64,000 nucleotides of DNA from Kalmusia sp. IMI 367209 (taxonomy: Eukaryota > Ascomycota > Dothideomycetes > Pleosporales > Didymosphaeriaceae), in the NCBI GenBank assembly GCA_027946365.1, contig JAPEUQ010000025.1, positions 81,105 through 145,104 on the forward strand, given 5' to 3'. Under the pieces are notes generated by a model. The model did not search any database and was not told the DNA's origin. It saw nothing but the letters and a program-made list of their open reading frames with translations. Position 1 is the first letter of the stretch; each line of letters starts with the position of its first letter. Below are positions 44,301 through 54,860 of this stretch, piece after piece. Made by a program: the position numbers and the translations under genes.

Positions 44301-44458
44301 AGATTATAACGTTGCTACTAGATAAGGGCGCCAACGTTAATGCGCAGGGTGGACACTATGGCAACGCACTCCAGGCGGCTTCACATAGGGGCTATGAAGA
44401 GGTTATAACGTTACTACTAGACAGGGGCGCCAAAATGGACGTGCAGGGTGGAAAATAG
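41372..44458 (+). CDS. NACHT-ankyrin NLR protein
   Basis: The ORF encodes 1028 aa. After a basic linker, LRFKQIDARQSTIKTAHAKT and CRWLLDSSQYLAWLD lead into a NACHT NTPase with Walker A GKAGMGKST (about residues 97-105) and Walker B VVCFIDALDECEED (about 197-210). SSRHYP and a winged-helix-like region (FTKQPLSPEQLYHAIYSGTD) follow. Residues about 450-730 are a degenerate helical/ankyrin region. Residues about 734-1028 are nine near-identical 33-aa ankyrin repeats (NALQAAS..GSKE(L/I)VTLLLD). NACHT-ankyrin proteins are signal-sensing STAND ATPases in fungal non-self recognition. The upstream PNP ORF is in the same frame, separated by one stop. Beyond the TAG a further decayed repeat is readable (SNALEVTPERSYKGIVALLP), so the C-terminus is also shortened. 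Confidence 0.88.
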   Translation: MTLQSKSTIGQRRTFYQSSADCDRRRNQERTRTLLSNEHKRSLLESLRFKQIDARQSTIKTAHAKTCRWLLDSSQYLAWLDEAKLKEHHGFLWIKGKAGMGKSTLMKFVWANARKDMKGSIVLSFFFNARGEDIEKSIIGTYRSLLLQLLELLPPLQSVFDSLGLTSKSCADHRWNVESLKTLLEQAIERLGHSSVVCFIDALDECEEDQVRDMIKFFEGIGELAISKNIRFRVCFSSRHYPHITIRNRLELVLEGQEGHTQDISNYIKTELIIGESKTAQQIRVKLQEKASGIFMWVVLVVAILNKESDRGKVHTLQQKLQEIPSDLHELFRDILTRDENDKEELVLCVQWVLFTKQPLSPEQLYHAIYSGTDPTSVIKGNPEDITKDVIKRFILSSSKGLAEITVTKEPKVQFIHESVRDFLLKANSLGKIWPQYKDNFHGQSHERLKQGCLNYIRLNVATPLKISDSHLTASSEQAATTTQMFPFLEYAVHNVLYHADKAEGGGISQASFLDSFPIPHWVKLDNLFAKHKVSRHNEQVSLLYLLAELNMANLISAFGAASRCMDVEAERYGCPLFAAAAMSSKEALNVCMKFVEVQQADGSTAPTVVEQQLQDKSAQRATRRRFRYSKTKNFLLNAAELGHDGLLAFLVRSRRFKIELKNSTYETVLWLASKNGCGMAVRSLLDAGSAMNSKNTRKHTLFHVPVEQGHEVVVRMLLELGAEVNAQGIHYSNALQAASHRGSKELVTLLLDNGANINAQGGDYSNALQAALHRGSKELVTLLLDNGANINAQYGDYGNALQAALVKGSKEIVTLLLDKGANINMQGGYYGNALQAASHRGSKELVTLLLDNGAKINAQGGDYGNALQAALVKGSKEIVTLLLDEGANINVQGGYYGNALQAASVQGREEIVTLLLDKGANINAQGGDYGNALQAASRWGSKEIVTLLLDKGANVNAQGGAYSNALQAASVQGREEIITLLLDKGANVNAQGGHYGNALQAASHRGYEEVITLLLDRGAKMDVQGGK
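43571..44458. repeat. 99-bp ankyrin-coding tandem repeat, nine units
   Basis: Each 99-bp unit begins AACGCACTCCAGGCGGCTT and contains ACGTTACTACTAGATAA.GG. Units are nearly identical at nucleotide level, including synonymous sites. Variable positions cluster at residues equivalent to SHR/LVK/SVQ and at the GDY/GYY/GHY turn. A diverged unit precedes the array and another follows the stop codon. Confidence 0.95.
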
Positions 44459-45468
44459 AGCAACGCGCTTGAGGTGACTCCGGAAAGAAGTTACAAAGGG
44501 ATTGTAGCGCTGTTGCCGAATAAGGGTGCGTCAAACACCGCGAGGTAGGCTTGCCAATATCAGTTGTATCGTTCCCTAAAATCTTCTTATAACAATCTAT
44601 TATTACGGCAATCATCAGGAGGGAAAAACAATGTAAATATTCTGCTATTTAATCTATTCTTCACCGACATGCATTGGCCTAGCTGAGCTTGATAAGCATT
44701 ATTGTTTCTGAACCATGTCTGGCATACGCACAAGTCAAGCCTACCTGTAATTCAGATTTGCCGGTAATACGTGAGTACTGAGTGAACCAGAGGCGCATTT
44801 GGGTTTGGATACCAACCCAATACCGCAGAGCAGACCATCACGCAGTTATCCGACAGAGGTTGTCGCGCACCTCTAGCACCAACCTGAAAAAACCTTTCGT
44901 CTGGAATCAAGGAGCATGATGGTAAGAAGTCTAAGTCAATGTCACGTGCAACATTCTGGGCTTTAGGTATCGATCGAGCAAGTAGTTCTGTGGCTGGAGC
45001 TTAGGGCGCTTTTGTGGAGCTCGAGTAGCAAGGATTTGCACATACCTACGCTACCGTGCCGAGACAGTCAGTGCGCGCGAACACCAAAAGGTCGGGCAAA
45101 TTTTTTGGGTATCTCGCCAGCTAGTGATTTTATTGTGAAGCGACGGCGCGCACAGATCACGGACATGCGAAGCTTTTTGCGTTAGTGATGCGATGAGAGG
45201 CCCGTAGACGGCAAGTAGCCGATAATTCACTAGTAGATAGGCCTTCGTGAAATGGACATAGCAAGCAGCAGAGACTCGTCGAATCAGACTCACGAAAGTG
45301 CGGGGTTGCGTCAAGTGCACGTGATTCAAGTTCTAAGCGCAGCCCTTCGCCTTGGCGCCCCTCTTTCTGGACACAAGGCTGCGGAAAATGGCACGAGGCT
45401 CTGCACAATTTGAATCCGCAGTTTAACAGCAACCCTCATCTTGCCGCTTCGTCCCTGAGTTCCTCTAA
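44459..45468. other. Intergenic, no gene seen
   Basis: The first 90 bp are a decayed ankyrin repeat after the NLR stop. The rest holds only shadow ORFs; the last part upstream of 45469 would be the promoter of the HET gene. Confidence 0.55.
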
Positions 45469-47469
45469 ATGGCTTTATATAAAATTCATGCTTTGCATGA
45501 TCCGGACGCAATCCGCGTGGTAACGCTACATCCCGGTGAAACCAATGCCATGATTGAGATAAGCATGGGCGTAGTGCGACTGTCAAATAAGCCAAAGTTC
45601 ATCGCGCTTTCCTACACATGGGGTAATCCGACTGATGAGCTCTCTCCTCCTTACCAACAGTACGAACTTGTTGAGCATCACATTTCATGTGGTCAAGAGC
45701 TACTCGCCGTTCAGCAGAACCTCTACCAAGCCTTATGGCAACTACGTGAGAAGCAAGTGTACACGCCTATCTGGATCGACGCCATTTGTATCGACCAAAT
45801 AAACAAGGAAGAACTAAATCATCAGCTTTCACTCATGTCACGCATTTACTGCGACGCTACATGGGTGCTTGTTTGGCTCGGCAAAGAAGATGCAACGACA
45901 CAAGAAGCTGCCCAGGCACTCGGTGAGCTGAAGCGTACAGGAAGTCTCGTCATTCGGTCTATGAGCCATTATGAGGCGGCAACAAAATCCCTTGGTTCCA
46001 TTGCCCCTCAATCAGGGCATGCCCTCGCGGCATTGTTGCGACGGAAATGGTTCAATAGAGTCTGGACGTTGCAAGAAGCTCTGTTGCCGGCGAGAATGAG
46101 GTGCTTCTGCGGGCCGCACGAATTCGACATCGGGGCCATAGCTATGCTCGCGGCTCTCTTACTTGGAAACGCATCGAGCAGCAGGGGAAGTTCCAAGCTG
46201 CCAAAGGAATTTGACGAGCTTCCATTATGCCAAATAAGTGGTGCGGCATGTATTGCGGCTTGGCAGGGGTTGACTTGGTCAGGAGGTGGCTTCGGCTCAA
46301 GAGCTGTGCTCCGGTATCCCAAAATCGATAGTAAGATGGAAATCCCACGAACTTTCAAATGGTTGGTAGCGCTGGAACTCCACGCCCATGAAGCTCGACA
46401 ACGCAACTGCACTCAATTGAAGGACAAAATACTTGCCCCTCTAGCTTTTGCTCTAAATGAAAGATTTACCCTAGAAACCCCAGATTTTGTCGCACTGAAG
46501 AGAGAGGCACATGGCATACTCGATTGTCGACTTCCCGTCTCAGAGTTATATCTCAAATTCACACGATTTTTAATTGACTCAATGTCCAATCTGGATATCC
46601 TTTCGAGGGCACACCGCGAGAATTTGCATGAGGACCCAACGAAAGCACTCAACTTACCTTCTTGGGTGCCGCCGTTTCACGAAGTCGGAACAACGTCCCT
46701 CGTAGACGACTTATTCTTCAGTCAATATAAAACTGCAACCTATCTGGGTCCGTATTGCCAGATTGAAGGTAAGTAAATCGGCTCAAGTTGAATATTGGTA
46801 TTTAATAATGGGTGACTCGACAGGAAGTCTGGCTAATGCTTCGGAATTGCGAGTGCGTGCGGTCTTCTTTGGACGTATTGTTCAGATATCGAATCATGCT
46901 GCGCCGGCCGACACATTAATCACTTGGTTTTCCCATCTACGCAATTCGTCCCTCTACAGACAAGAAACTGAACTGGGCAATGACCACGATCTCGCGCACA
47001 TCGTGTTGCACCAAATAGAAGACAGGCTGGCCGATGCCATGGAATGGGAGACAGAGCGCCAGAAGCATAGAGAGAAACTTTTGAACTGGTACTTCAGTGC
47101 GATTACCTTGATCCAATTAAACACTCCCGTAAGTCTTCATACACGTTACGCAATTCAATGCCTACAGAAAGCCTGGCATCGTAATCCGACTTCGAGGCTG
47201 ACAGCCTGACCTCATAGGTATCACCGAGGAGGATGCGGAAATTGTTTCGCTTTGACGTAAACGGTCAGCGCCTCATTGGACTTGCACCTACGCAAGCCCA
47301 AGAATCGGATCATATCTGTATCATGCAAGGGGCAAGCGTCCCATTCATTGTACGAGAGAGCTCGGAAAAGGGCAAGTACACGTTGGTTGGTGAGGCATTC
47401 GCAGAAAACTTCATGCACGGAGAAGTACAATCTCTCGATTTCGCTGATAAAGTGATTGTCCTTGTGTGA
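45469..47469 (+). CDS. HET-domain protein
   Basis: Exons 45469-46768, 46824-47128 and 47218-47469 join in phase to give 618 aa. Intron 1 (55 bp) has GTAAGT and CGACAG; intron 2 (89 bp) has GTAAGT, a CTGAC branch point and TCATAG. The heterokaryon-incompatibility domain shows all three classical motifs: FIALSYTWGN (about residue 45), IWIDAICIDQ (about 102) and WFNRVWTLQEALL (about 194). LNLPSWVPPF marks the usual C-terminal block, and the last exon (GRIVQISNH to FRFDVNGQRLIGLAPTQAQE) is the terminal region of HET proteins. HET domains trigger cell death on non-self recognition during hyphal fusion. It lies 1 kb from the NLR. The upstream stretch has no clear promoter motif. Confidence 0.9.
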
Positions 47470-48895
47470 TGTAAGTTTAGTATAGTCTAGGATAGAGGTA
47501 TCTTGCTAGGTTCCTGGTTTCAGAATGAATCACATTCCGAATGCTGTGCATCCTTGCTTCTGAGCGTCGTCGAGGCCTTCGTGTCACATTGTACATTCTC
47601 CGCTTGGCGCTTAGCTTCAGCTACGCATCTAGAATACTCACTGACCCGAGTAACACGTCCTTTCTATGTGCCTAATGCTTTACATATCTATCAGTAGATA
47701 TCGGAGGCTTGTAAGTTCACGCTTGACGTTTGTAGGATCCTGTTGAAGACACTGACAATAGATCTGGCACGGAGAATGGGACACTGCAGACATTCGGACC
47801 ACACATCCCAAGCAATAAGTAGTCATCTGATCGCAGCTGCGATTATCTATTTATGACGCGTCACGTTGCCCGGCCATGCCTTCAATTAAGCACGAAGACA
47901 GTCATCGTGTTCCCAGACAAATGTGCTGGACAAGACATTTAGACGCGTTTTCTGCCGGTTGCCAACATTCCCGTCAAAATTGCTCCGAACGGTTGTGTAT
48001 TCATTCATGAAGGGCCTTGATAACAATGTTGCAGTATTGACGCGCCCAGCCGTGACGGCCTAGACGTCAGCCCGAAGAGGTCAGCGTCCGCAATCAATCG
48101 TCCTCTCGCCTGGTCGCCTGGTTTCGATCTTCTAATCAGCACAGAGGGCCATCATAGCTTTGTGTTTGTTCAATGGATCGTCCCTTATGGATATTCAAGC
48201 TGAAGATGTGCCGCCGCTGGAGGGAGTCACGGACTACTCGCGCTTTCGCAGTCACGGTATTAGGATCGGCATTGGGAACTTCTACGATCCAGACAAGTTT
48301 GTGTTATAAGCCGCGCTTCTAAATGCGATAGTAATTTGAGCTTTTATGGTGAATTCAAATCCTTTCAGACGTCACATTTCGAAAGTTCGCCATACTGCAT
48401 TTCCGCTCTAGGCAATCACACGCCTGCTCCGTGATGCGTATATTTTCCTCTAGTCGTTTTCTTCCCGTGACAGGCTGTATTGCTTGAACTACATCCCTTG
48501 GGTTGCTCTTCCTTCTACTGCTGTTATGTTGTGCCGCTGCTGGAAAGGTGGTAGGCTGACAGTCGGGGTTTTCAATGGACACGTCAACCACCAATCGGAG
48601 TAGAGGTTGCTCAAGAATGCAGGCCGATGCTCCATGTGCAATGGTCAGCTGCAAGGATACGCTGCGAAGGCTCGTAATCCTTGCTCCCTAGATTGTTTAG
48701 CGTACGACATAGGAATGGCATGTTGCACAATGTAACGGGGTGTAACACAAGCTCTGTAGTGGACTTAGCTCCGTTGCTGGGGTGAATGGCGGGTTTTGGA
48801 GAGCCGCGTAACGCTTTCAAATTGATCGCCTCTGTTCCGCTATCGTAAATCTTCCATCTCGAGATTTTACATACGATTCTTGGAAACCCCCCGAT
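47470..48895. other. Intergenic, no supported gene
   Basis: A 40-codon forward ORF at 48187 (MDIQAEDVPPLEGVTDYSRF) is protein-like but has no supporting intron or family. Reverse ORFs at 48355-48913 overlap and lack domains. Confidence 0.45.
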
Positions 48896-50252
48896 ATGCC
48901 CAAAAAGAAGCATTACAAGAAAGGTTGTATAGATGAAGAAGAGACGTTTATGGATGATGTAGAAGCCGTGCCAGAGGAAACAGCTACAGCCAAACCTGCG
49001 GCTTCTACCGAATTACTAGAGGTGCACTCGATGTCTGTACCTGAGCAGAAGCTTCCGAAGACATCGTAAGCTCATTGTTCGATTCAAACCGGGCTCAGGT
49101 CACTCTTGCTGATATCAATCATACAGTCCCTACGCCAGCAAGCCCATTACGATTAATGTCGGCCCAGGCCATGCTACATACTACGTTTTAAAGGACCTTT
49201 TACGCTCGCTAGATAGGGACGATATCGAATCTGGCGGAGAGATCTGCTTGCCTGGGATAAGCGCGGACACAGGACACACACTGGTCCATTATCTTTATAC
49301 AGGGACTTACCAGATGCTTGAATCGGAAAATGATAATATCGCGCAGCAATCGGAACATGCGTTTAAGCATGCCCTGCTGACATATATGGCGGCCATGACT
49401 TACAGCTTGGACGAACTTGAGCAATTGGCGAAGCAACAGATTAAAAAGCACGGCACAGACTTAGAAGTTGGAGTCATCTTCAACGCAATCAGGAAAGACT
49501 ATTCCAGATTTGGATCCAGCGACTGGTTCCGTGAGTACCTGAAAGACAAGACTCGGGAGGCGTTCGAATCGGATTATACAGCGTTCCTTAGCGATGCCTT
49601 TTCTAACAACCTAGGCAAAGGCAAATTGAATAGCTTCATTATGCGTTATGTGGTGAAGCTTCTCTGTGGGAAGCTTACGCAAACGCTGCAAGAAAAGAAG
49701 GACCTTTCCAAGATAATGAGCAGACTAGAGCAAATGTTACCGGAGGGAGGAGCTGCGGCATGCACAGAGGAGGTTGATCCTAACGAGAACTATCCGGAGC
49801 AACACGAGTGGACTACTGACGATCATCTCTCGTTCGACTTCCCGTCAGCAGACTGTGTTGCTGAAGAATACGTGGCCGATGTCATATCGATAGAGGACTC
49901 TTCTGTCCACGACGGCTTGCCTTTCAAAGCTAACGAAGAGAGAGGAGAGGATGTGAGCAAACGATTTGACGAGGCAGAGACAAAGGCGAAAATGACCGCA
50001 AACCCCGAAACTCCAAGGAACGACCCTGCTCCACTCGCTGGTGAATCTGAATCTAGAATTTCGCCTCCTGAACACACGCTTCGATTCTGCTCTTCTGATG
50101 AGGTCCATGATGTTTCTAAGGAAGCCACGAGCTTGCCGTGCCCTCAGCGATCAACTCACTTGATGCAGGACGACACGTGGAAGACTTGCGAGCGATGTTG
50201 CGCAACGTTGAGGGAAGTCGCAATGCAGCTTGCGCAGGCGGGAAGTGGGTAG
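48896..50252 (+). CDS. BTB/POZ-like protein, two exons
   Basis: Exon 1 (48896-49065) and exon 2 (49127-50252) join in phase over a 61-bp intron (GTAAGC, GCTGATA, TACAG), giving 431 aa. The N-terminus is basic then acidic (MPKKKHYKKG, DEEETFMDDVEAVPEE). The BTB-like core follows: PITINVGPGHATYYVLKDLL, then ISADTGHTLVHYLYTGTYQM and a helical segment (LLTYMAAMTYSLDELEQLAK). The C-terminal 170 residues are acidic, Ser-rich and disordered-looking. The core is atypical in lacking the first BTB strands of metazoan proteins, but this is usual for short fungal BTB proteins. It lies between two HET genes. Its partner is unknown. Confidence 0.78.
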
Positions 50253-51208
50253 CTTAGCCATGGTAAGAGTATAGAGAAGGTATTTCGAATTGAGTAAAGA
50301 GTGCTTTTTGGGTGGATGTCTCGAGAGCTTCAGATACATGAGGATTTCACGTCTTGTCTGCGACGGAGGACCGCAGCTTGTAGCTTTTGTTTTCTGCTTT
50401 TTTGAACCATCACCTGGAATGTTGGTTCGTCTGTGCTGTTGTTGTTGCTCTCGGCAGCCGAGTCGTTAGCGCGGCATTCTTGTGCTGGCCAATGCGCGCT
50501 GAGTGGCTCACCGCCTTCTTGCCAAATCTCACGCTCAGCGAAGATGACATGTTTTCGACGTATCTACTTTCTCCAGCCTGTAGGATAAATCGAATCATTT
50601 GTGGCGTTGAGCCATTAGCCACTCTGCTCCCATCACTCTCATAGACGCACCCCCACCCTGTCCACGTGACACGAGAGGCTGCAGTCCCCAGCAGGGCATT
50701 TTAAGCATCTTTCACAGAGAAGCTTCGATGTCTCGCGATCGCTGTCGTCCCCGAGCCGAGTGGAGCGCATGTTTCAGGAGTACTCTCTTCTGATACTGCG
50801 CAGCCTAGGTGATCTGTTTGGAACCAGATCGATCGCGAGACAAATGAGAATCGCATGGACAGCTTACGTAACACAAACTTTGTCCTCGGACCACCGAACT
50901 CGCTGAGGACTGAGGACCTTCCTTTAGCCATCGAGAAGCAGCTGTCCGATGACATTGCCTTCGTCTCTGCATATGAGCATGGCGTCTGATACGTGATCGC
51001 TGGCGCGGTTCAAGCTAGCGAGTGCGGGGGCCTCCTAGTGCGAGCGAGGGTATTTACGCTATGGTTGTGGAGGCATCGGCACGCTTGCCACTTTGGCGAG
51101 GTGTGCTAAAAAGGGTTAGTGCTTGCTCCAAAGCCACGATGGATTCTGATGCTTGCAAGCGCTCTCTCGAGAACAACGTGTGGAAGACCCGCTCAACATT
51201 ATCCAAAT
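50253..51208. other. Intergenic, no supported gene
   Basis: ORFs at 50387-50644 (forward, with a hydrophobic stretch) and 50410-50622 (reverse) overlap, lack ATG starts and show no domain. Nothing further is supported. Confidence 0.5.
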
Positions 51209-51295
51209 GAAACTCAAAGCACATGATATAAGCGAGGCTCGAACACCAATCAACGGGCGCCTTGAGCCTCGCCTACATCATGTGATCTGAGTTCC
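51209..51295. repeat. Imperfect inverted repeat (hairpin)
   Basis: Arms 51209-51240 and 51264-51295 (32 bp each, several mismatches) pair around a 23-nt loop. The left arm includes CACATGATATAAGCGAGGCT and the right arm its near reverse complement. It could be a small foldback element or a structured transcript. Confidence 0.75.
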
Positions 51296-51372
51296 ACTTG
51301 TAATTGCCCATTGTACCTTGAGCAGGAATAGGATCCTTGCGACTAGCATCTACTACTTCCAACGACTGCAGC

Positions 51373-51687
51373 ATGCATGAGAATGGCTCGGCACGACCCG
51401 CAATCTCGGAACGCCTCGAAACGTATACCAAGTCACCAAAGCGTCAACTTACGAAGACAAAAAATTCCATCGCCGAAAAAGCTACTTTCCAAATTTTGTT
51501 CGTGGACATAGAGAACTCCGGAGCGGTCACAGACATGATAAGGCGAATTGTGATGGAAGCTTTTTCGACTTACCATGGACGGGGCTTCGCTTCTGCTCGC
51601 CTCGAATCGGCCCGATTTTCGGCCTCCGGGCAGGGATTTGAGAGAAGCCCGTCTGATCAACAAGATAGTAAATCTTTGGGGAAGTAA
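51373..51687 (+). CDS. Small hypothetical protein
   Basis: The ATG at 51373 (MHENGSARPAISERLETYTK) opens 104 aa. The middle reads ATFQILFVDIENSGAVTDMI then RRIVMEAFSTYHGRG, a hydrophobic strand followed by an amphipathic helix, like the start of an alpha/beta fold. No family is recognised. It may be one exon of a larger gene or a remnant. Confidence 0.35.
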   Translation: MHENGSARPAISERLETYTKSPKRQLTKTKNSIAEKATFQILFVDIENSGAVTDMIRRIVMEAFSTYHGRGFASARLESARFSASGQGFERSPSDQQDSKSLGK

Positions 51688-51901
51688 CAGTACTATTTTC
51701 GCATTCTGATCTAGTCCTTGAAATGGGCACTGCTTTGACCAACGACCACAGCAATTTAATGAAGGACCTCATTGTCCCCCAGATTTAGGCCACACGATGG
51801 CAACTCGACCGCAATAAACCTTGCACTAGGGCGCATGAGCCAAAAAAGAACCAGTTCAACCATTTTGCTACGGCACATAGCTTAGTTCGTAACATACGCG
51901 A

Positions 51902-53443
51902 TTAAAGGGATGAGAAGGAGGGTAGTCCTACGATATTGTGAGGGACACCGGTACGAGAAAATCGTCTCTTCTTCTGTTCCTTCCGCCACTCGTTTTCAGC
52001 CTCGATTAGATGGGAATAATAGATGAGCAGTCCACGATGCACTGTCTCCACCGTGTCGCTACTTCTCACAATGACTGCAGGGAATGCGAAGAAAGCTACT
52101 TCATCCTCGTCTTCCGGGTCAGAAATCTGAGTATGCTTTGCGTTGTGCTTGTGCTGGAAGGTAGCTCCAGAATAGCTTTCCCACGAGTCTGGATAGGATT
52201 CGCAATCGAATGTAGCTACCACCTTGTGACGACTTCGTTGTGACTCTGTCCAACAATTCATAGCATCTTCAAGGATTTTTCGCAAGTCTGTTTTCATGTC
52301 CGTGCGAGCCTTCGGTCTTAACAAGGTCCCAAAAGCCTCCAGAAACCATTTCACAAGCTCTTGAATGTCTTTCTCCTGGAGCGAAACTTTTGCGGATCCT
52401 GAGATCAACATGGCACGGAAAAGTAACTCCTTCTTTGCGTCCTGTTTCATCAATTGGAAAAGGACGTCATCAATTCCAGCTTGGGCGAAGGGCATTGGCG
52501 CTCCTGTGAATATCCATTTGCAAAGGGTGTGAGCGATAATGTTCAACGTGACAGCCTGACGTGCAAATTTGGCAGCCGCACTATTCGTGGATGGGATCAA
52601 AATGGATCCAGATGGCGGACGCAGAAAACTGCATGCTTGCTGGATCCACTGGTCGTGATTCTGGCAAAACCCCTCGTGTTAGTGTATACGTACATCGTAG
52701 GACGCGTGGTGACGAACCTCAATCAAGCTATCGGCGGGGACGTCCGGTGAGAAGTATTTTTTCACCAAAGCATCTGTACACTCCCATATCCTCGCGATTG
52801 ATCTCGAGCTAACGGACGATTGATCAGTAGCTCACTTAGTGAATGATCCAGGAGGGCGGGATGCGTACAATTTGGTGATGTTGAGGTCAACAAGATTAGC
52901 AGTGTAACCATCGTAGACGTCTAGCTGCATCTTGGCAGCACTGAGTCGGCTAGCCATATCCTTGTTCCCAGCGATTATAGCATCGAATCTAGCCGCCCGA
53001 GTCTGTTCCTTTGTCTTTAGCTCGCTGATTTCTATCTGCAGTCGAGCCGATTCCTTCGCCTTCATCGCCAGCAACTGCCTTGTTTCCTCGACCTGCGCTT
53101 CTGTTTCCCTTTTCTCGCTGTTAACTTGTTGAAACCGTTTTTTCTGGTCCATATTATCTTTTCTCACCTCGGCAAGTTCGACCTTCATCCGATTGACCTC
53201 TTTATTACCTCCAAGCGTGAAAACGGAGATGGCTGACTCTAGTTCCTGAATGATGTTATCTTTCTCCCGAAGCTCAGTTTGCATTCGCAGGTGTGCCTTT
53301 TTGGTTTCTACCGCCTCGGTATATATGTGCTTGTACCTGAAGAAGTCCTCCGCCGATTTTTGGAAACATAGAAGTGCCTCGGCGGCGGTTTCCACCTGAT
53401 GTTCTGGTGCGGATACAGACCCAACCTCCATATTGTCCGCCAT
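51902..53443 (-). CDS. Coiled-coil hypothetical protein, three exons
   Basis: On the minus strand exons 53443-52836, 52790-52694 and 52660-51902 join in phase to give 487 aa from a true ATG (MADNMEVGSVSAPEHQVETA). Intron 1 is 45 bp (GTGAGC, CTGAT, CGCGAG). Intron 2 is only 33 bp (GTACGT, CACTAAC, TGCCAG). Residues about 45-180 are a long coiled coil (KKAHLRMQTELREKDNIIQE). The joined middle reads IWECTDALVKKYFSPDVP then DNHDQWIQQACSFL, and the C-terminal region is helical with acidic and basic patches. Coiled-coil proteins with this layout occur in many Pezizomycotina, but no function is known. It converges on nothing and lies between the BTB and second HET genes. Confidence 0.68.
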
Positions 53444-54860
53444 CCTTTAAGGTTGGTCGAAAGGATCTGGCAGGAGGCTAGTTATTTGCAGAAGTTCGTG
53501 TCCGCTTCCGGAGGGCGACATAACGCATCTCAGTGATTGCGCGTCAATGAGGCCAAACTATTGGCTCAGATGTCGTGTTTATCGCGGAACTACTTTAGAC
53601 GATAAGAGAGCTACTCAGTGGTACGTTTTTCCGATCCGCTGTCCACGTTTCAAGCGGCCATTGGCTGCTTGTGCGGGGTCGAAAATTCGCTTCTGCCTCG
53701 GCATGCATGGTCGACCCATGCTGCAACCTCTATGCCGGCCAAGGTGACGTGAACGTACAACGTAGACGCAATTGTGCATTGCACGACGCTTTGTCATGCA
53801 AATATGGCTTTGCGATGGAGGCTATAGCATCGGAGGCGAAGGCAAAGCAGGATTGGATAGTTTTGGGCTCAATAAGTTGATTGGATGCGTCGATTTCGTG
53901 TTAGCATGCCTGACGGTGTTACAGTACTGGACTGGATTGATCAATGACGGCATTATCCAGACTCAGCAACGCTGTAAGGTTCATACCAAATGGACGACTG
54001 GGTGTGATTCATTGCGCTGACCCTTATAAGTTGAGAGGATGGAGCTAAGTCATAATTTCAACGGATCACAAGCAGATTTGGTGGCTTTCGTAGATCAACC
54101 GAACGAACCAAAGTCACACAGAGACGGTATGGTGAACGAAAGAACACAAAATAGACCATACTGGGCTCGCTTTTTCCTCACCGAATAAGTAAAGTTGACA
54201 TTGAAATTAACGACAAGGCATGAATTCAGCTTGAAGAAAACTACTTGCACGATGCTGTCACGCGAAGACTTGAACTGAATTTACTAGTCTGGCTGAGACA
54301 AGGAATACGCACGAAGTAATGTTTTAGAAAGATGGTTGCCTGGACTTTTGTCTGGTTCTCACGTGATTAAAGTCTTGGGTAGTCTAACCAATTAAGGATT
54401 TCAAATTTCCCTGAGCTCTGATTGGGTCTGTAAACTCCACACGCGGAATTTACCCGGACCTTCTACCAATGACATCGGAGCTGAGCTGACTTTCCAACCC
54501 AGCCTTGGGTTCGTAAAGGATATGCTATTGGCTCGAGAAATAAGGTTGAATCCCTAAAGCCTGACAGCCGGTGCGCCTTAGAGGGACGAGAAATTATAGC
54601 TGCTGAACAAAAAGACAGTGACCAAGAGGGGAAGGCAAAGGAAATGCAAGAGGCACATTCGATGGGATGGTTGGGTGAAACGTGTTCGTGCCGACGTGAC
54701 GCCTGGTGCAATTTTTACGAGGTGGCTTTTCCTTGGCTTCAGCTGAGAATAAACTTCTCTGCCCCTCCAAATCACACCCAAATGGTCTCTTACATCTTTC
54801 ACTGTTGACTTGCCTTTTGCCGGTCTCCTTCGTTCTACATGCCGACGTATCGCATTCAGA
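53444..54860. other. Intergenic, no supported gene
   Basis: Only short overlapping ORFs are seen. The stretch separates two divergently transcribed genes and should hold both promoters. An out-of-frame ATG at 54840, just upstream of the HET start, opens an ORF of about 35 codons that overlaps it and could reduce translation. Confidence 0.45.
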
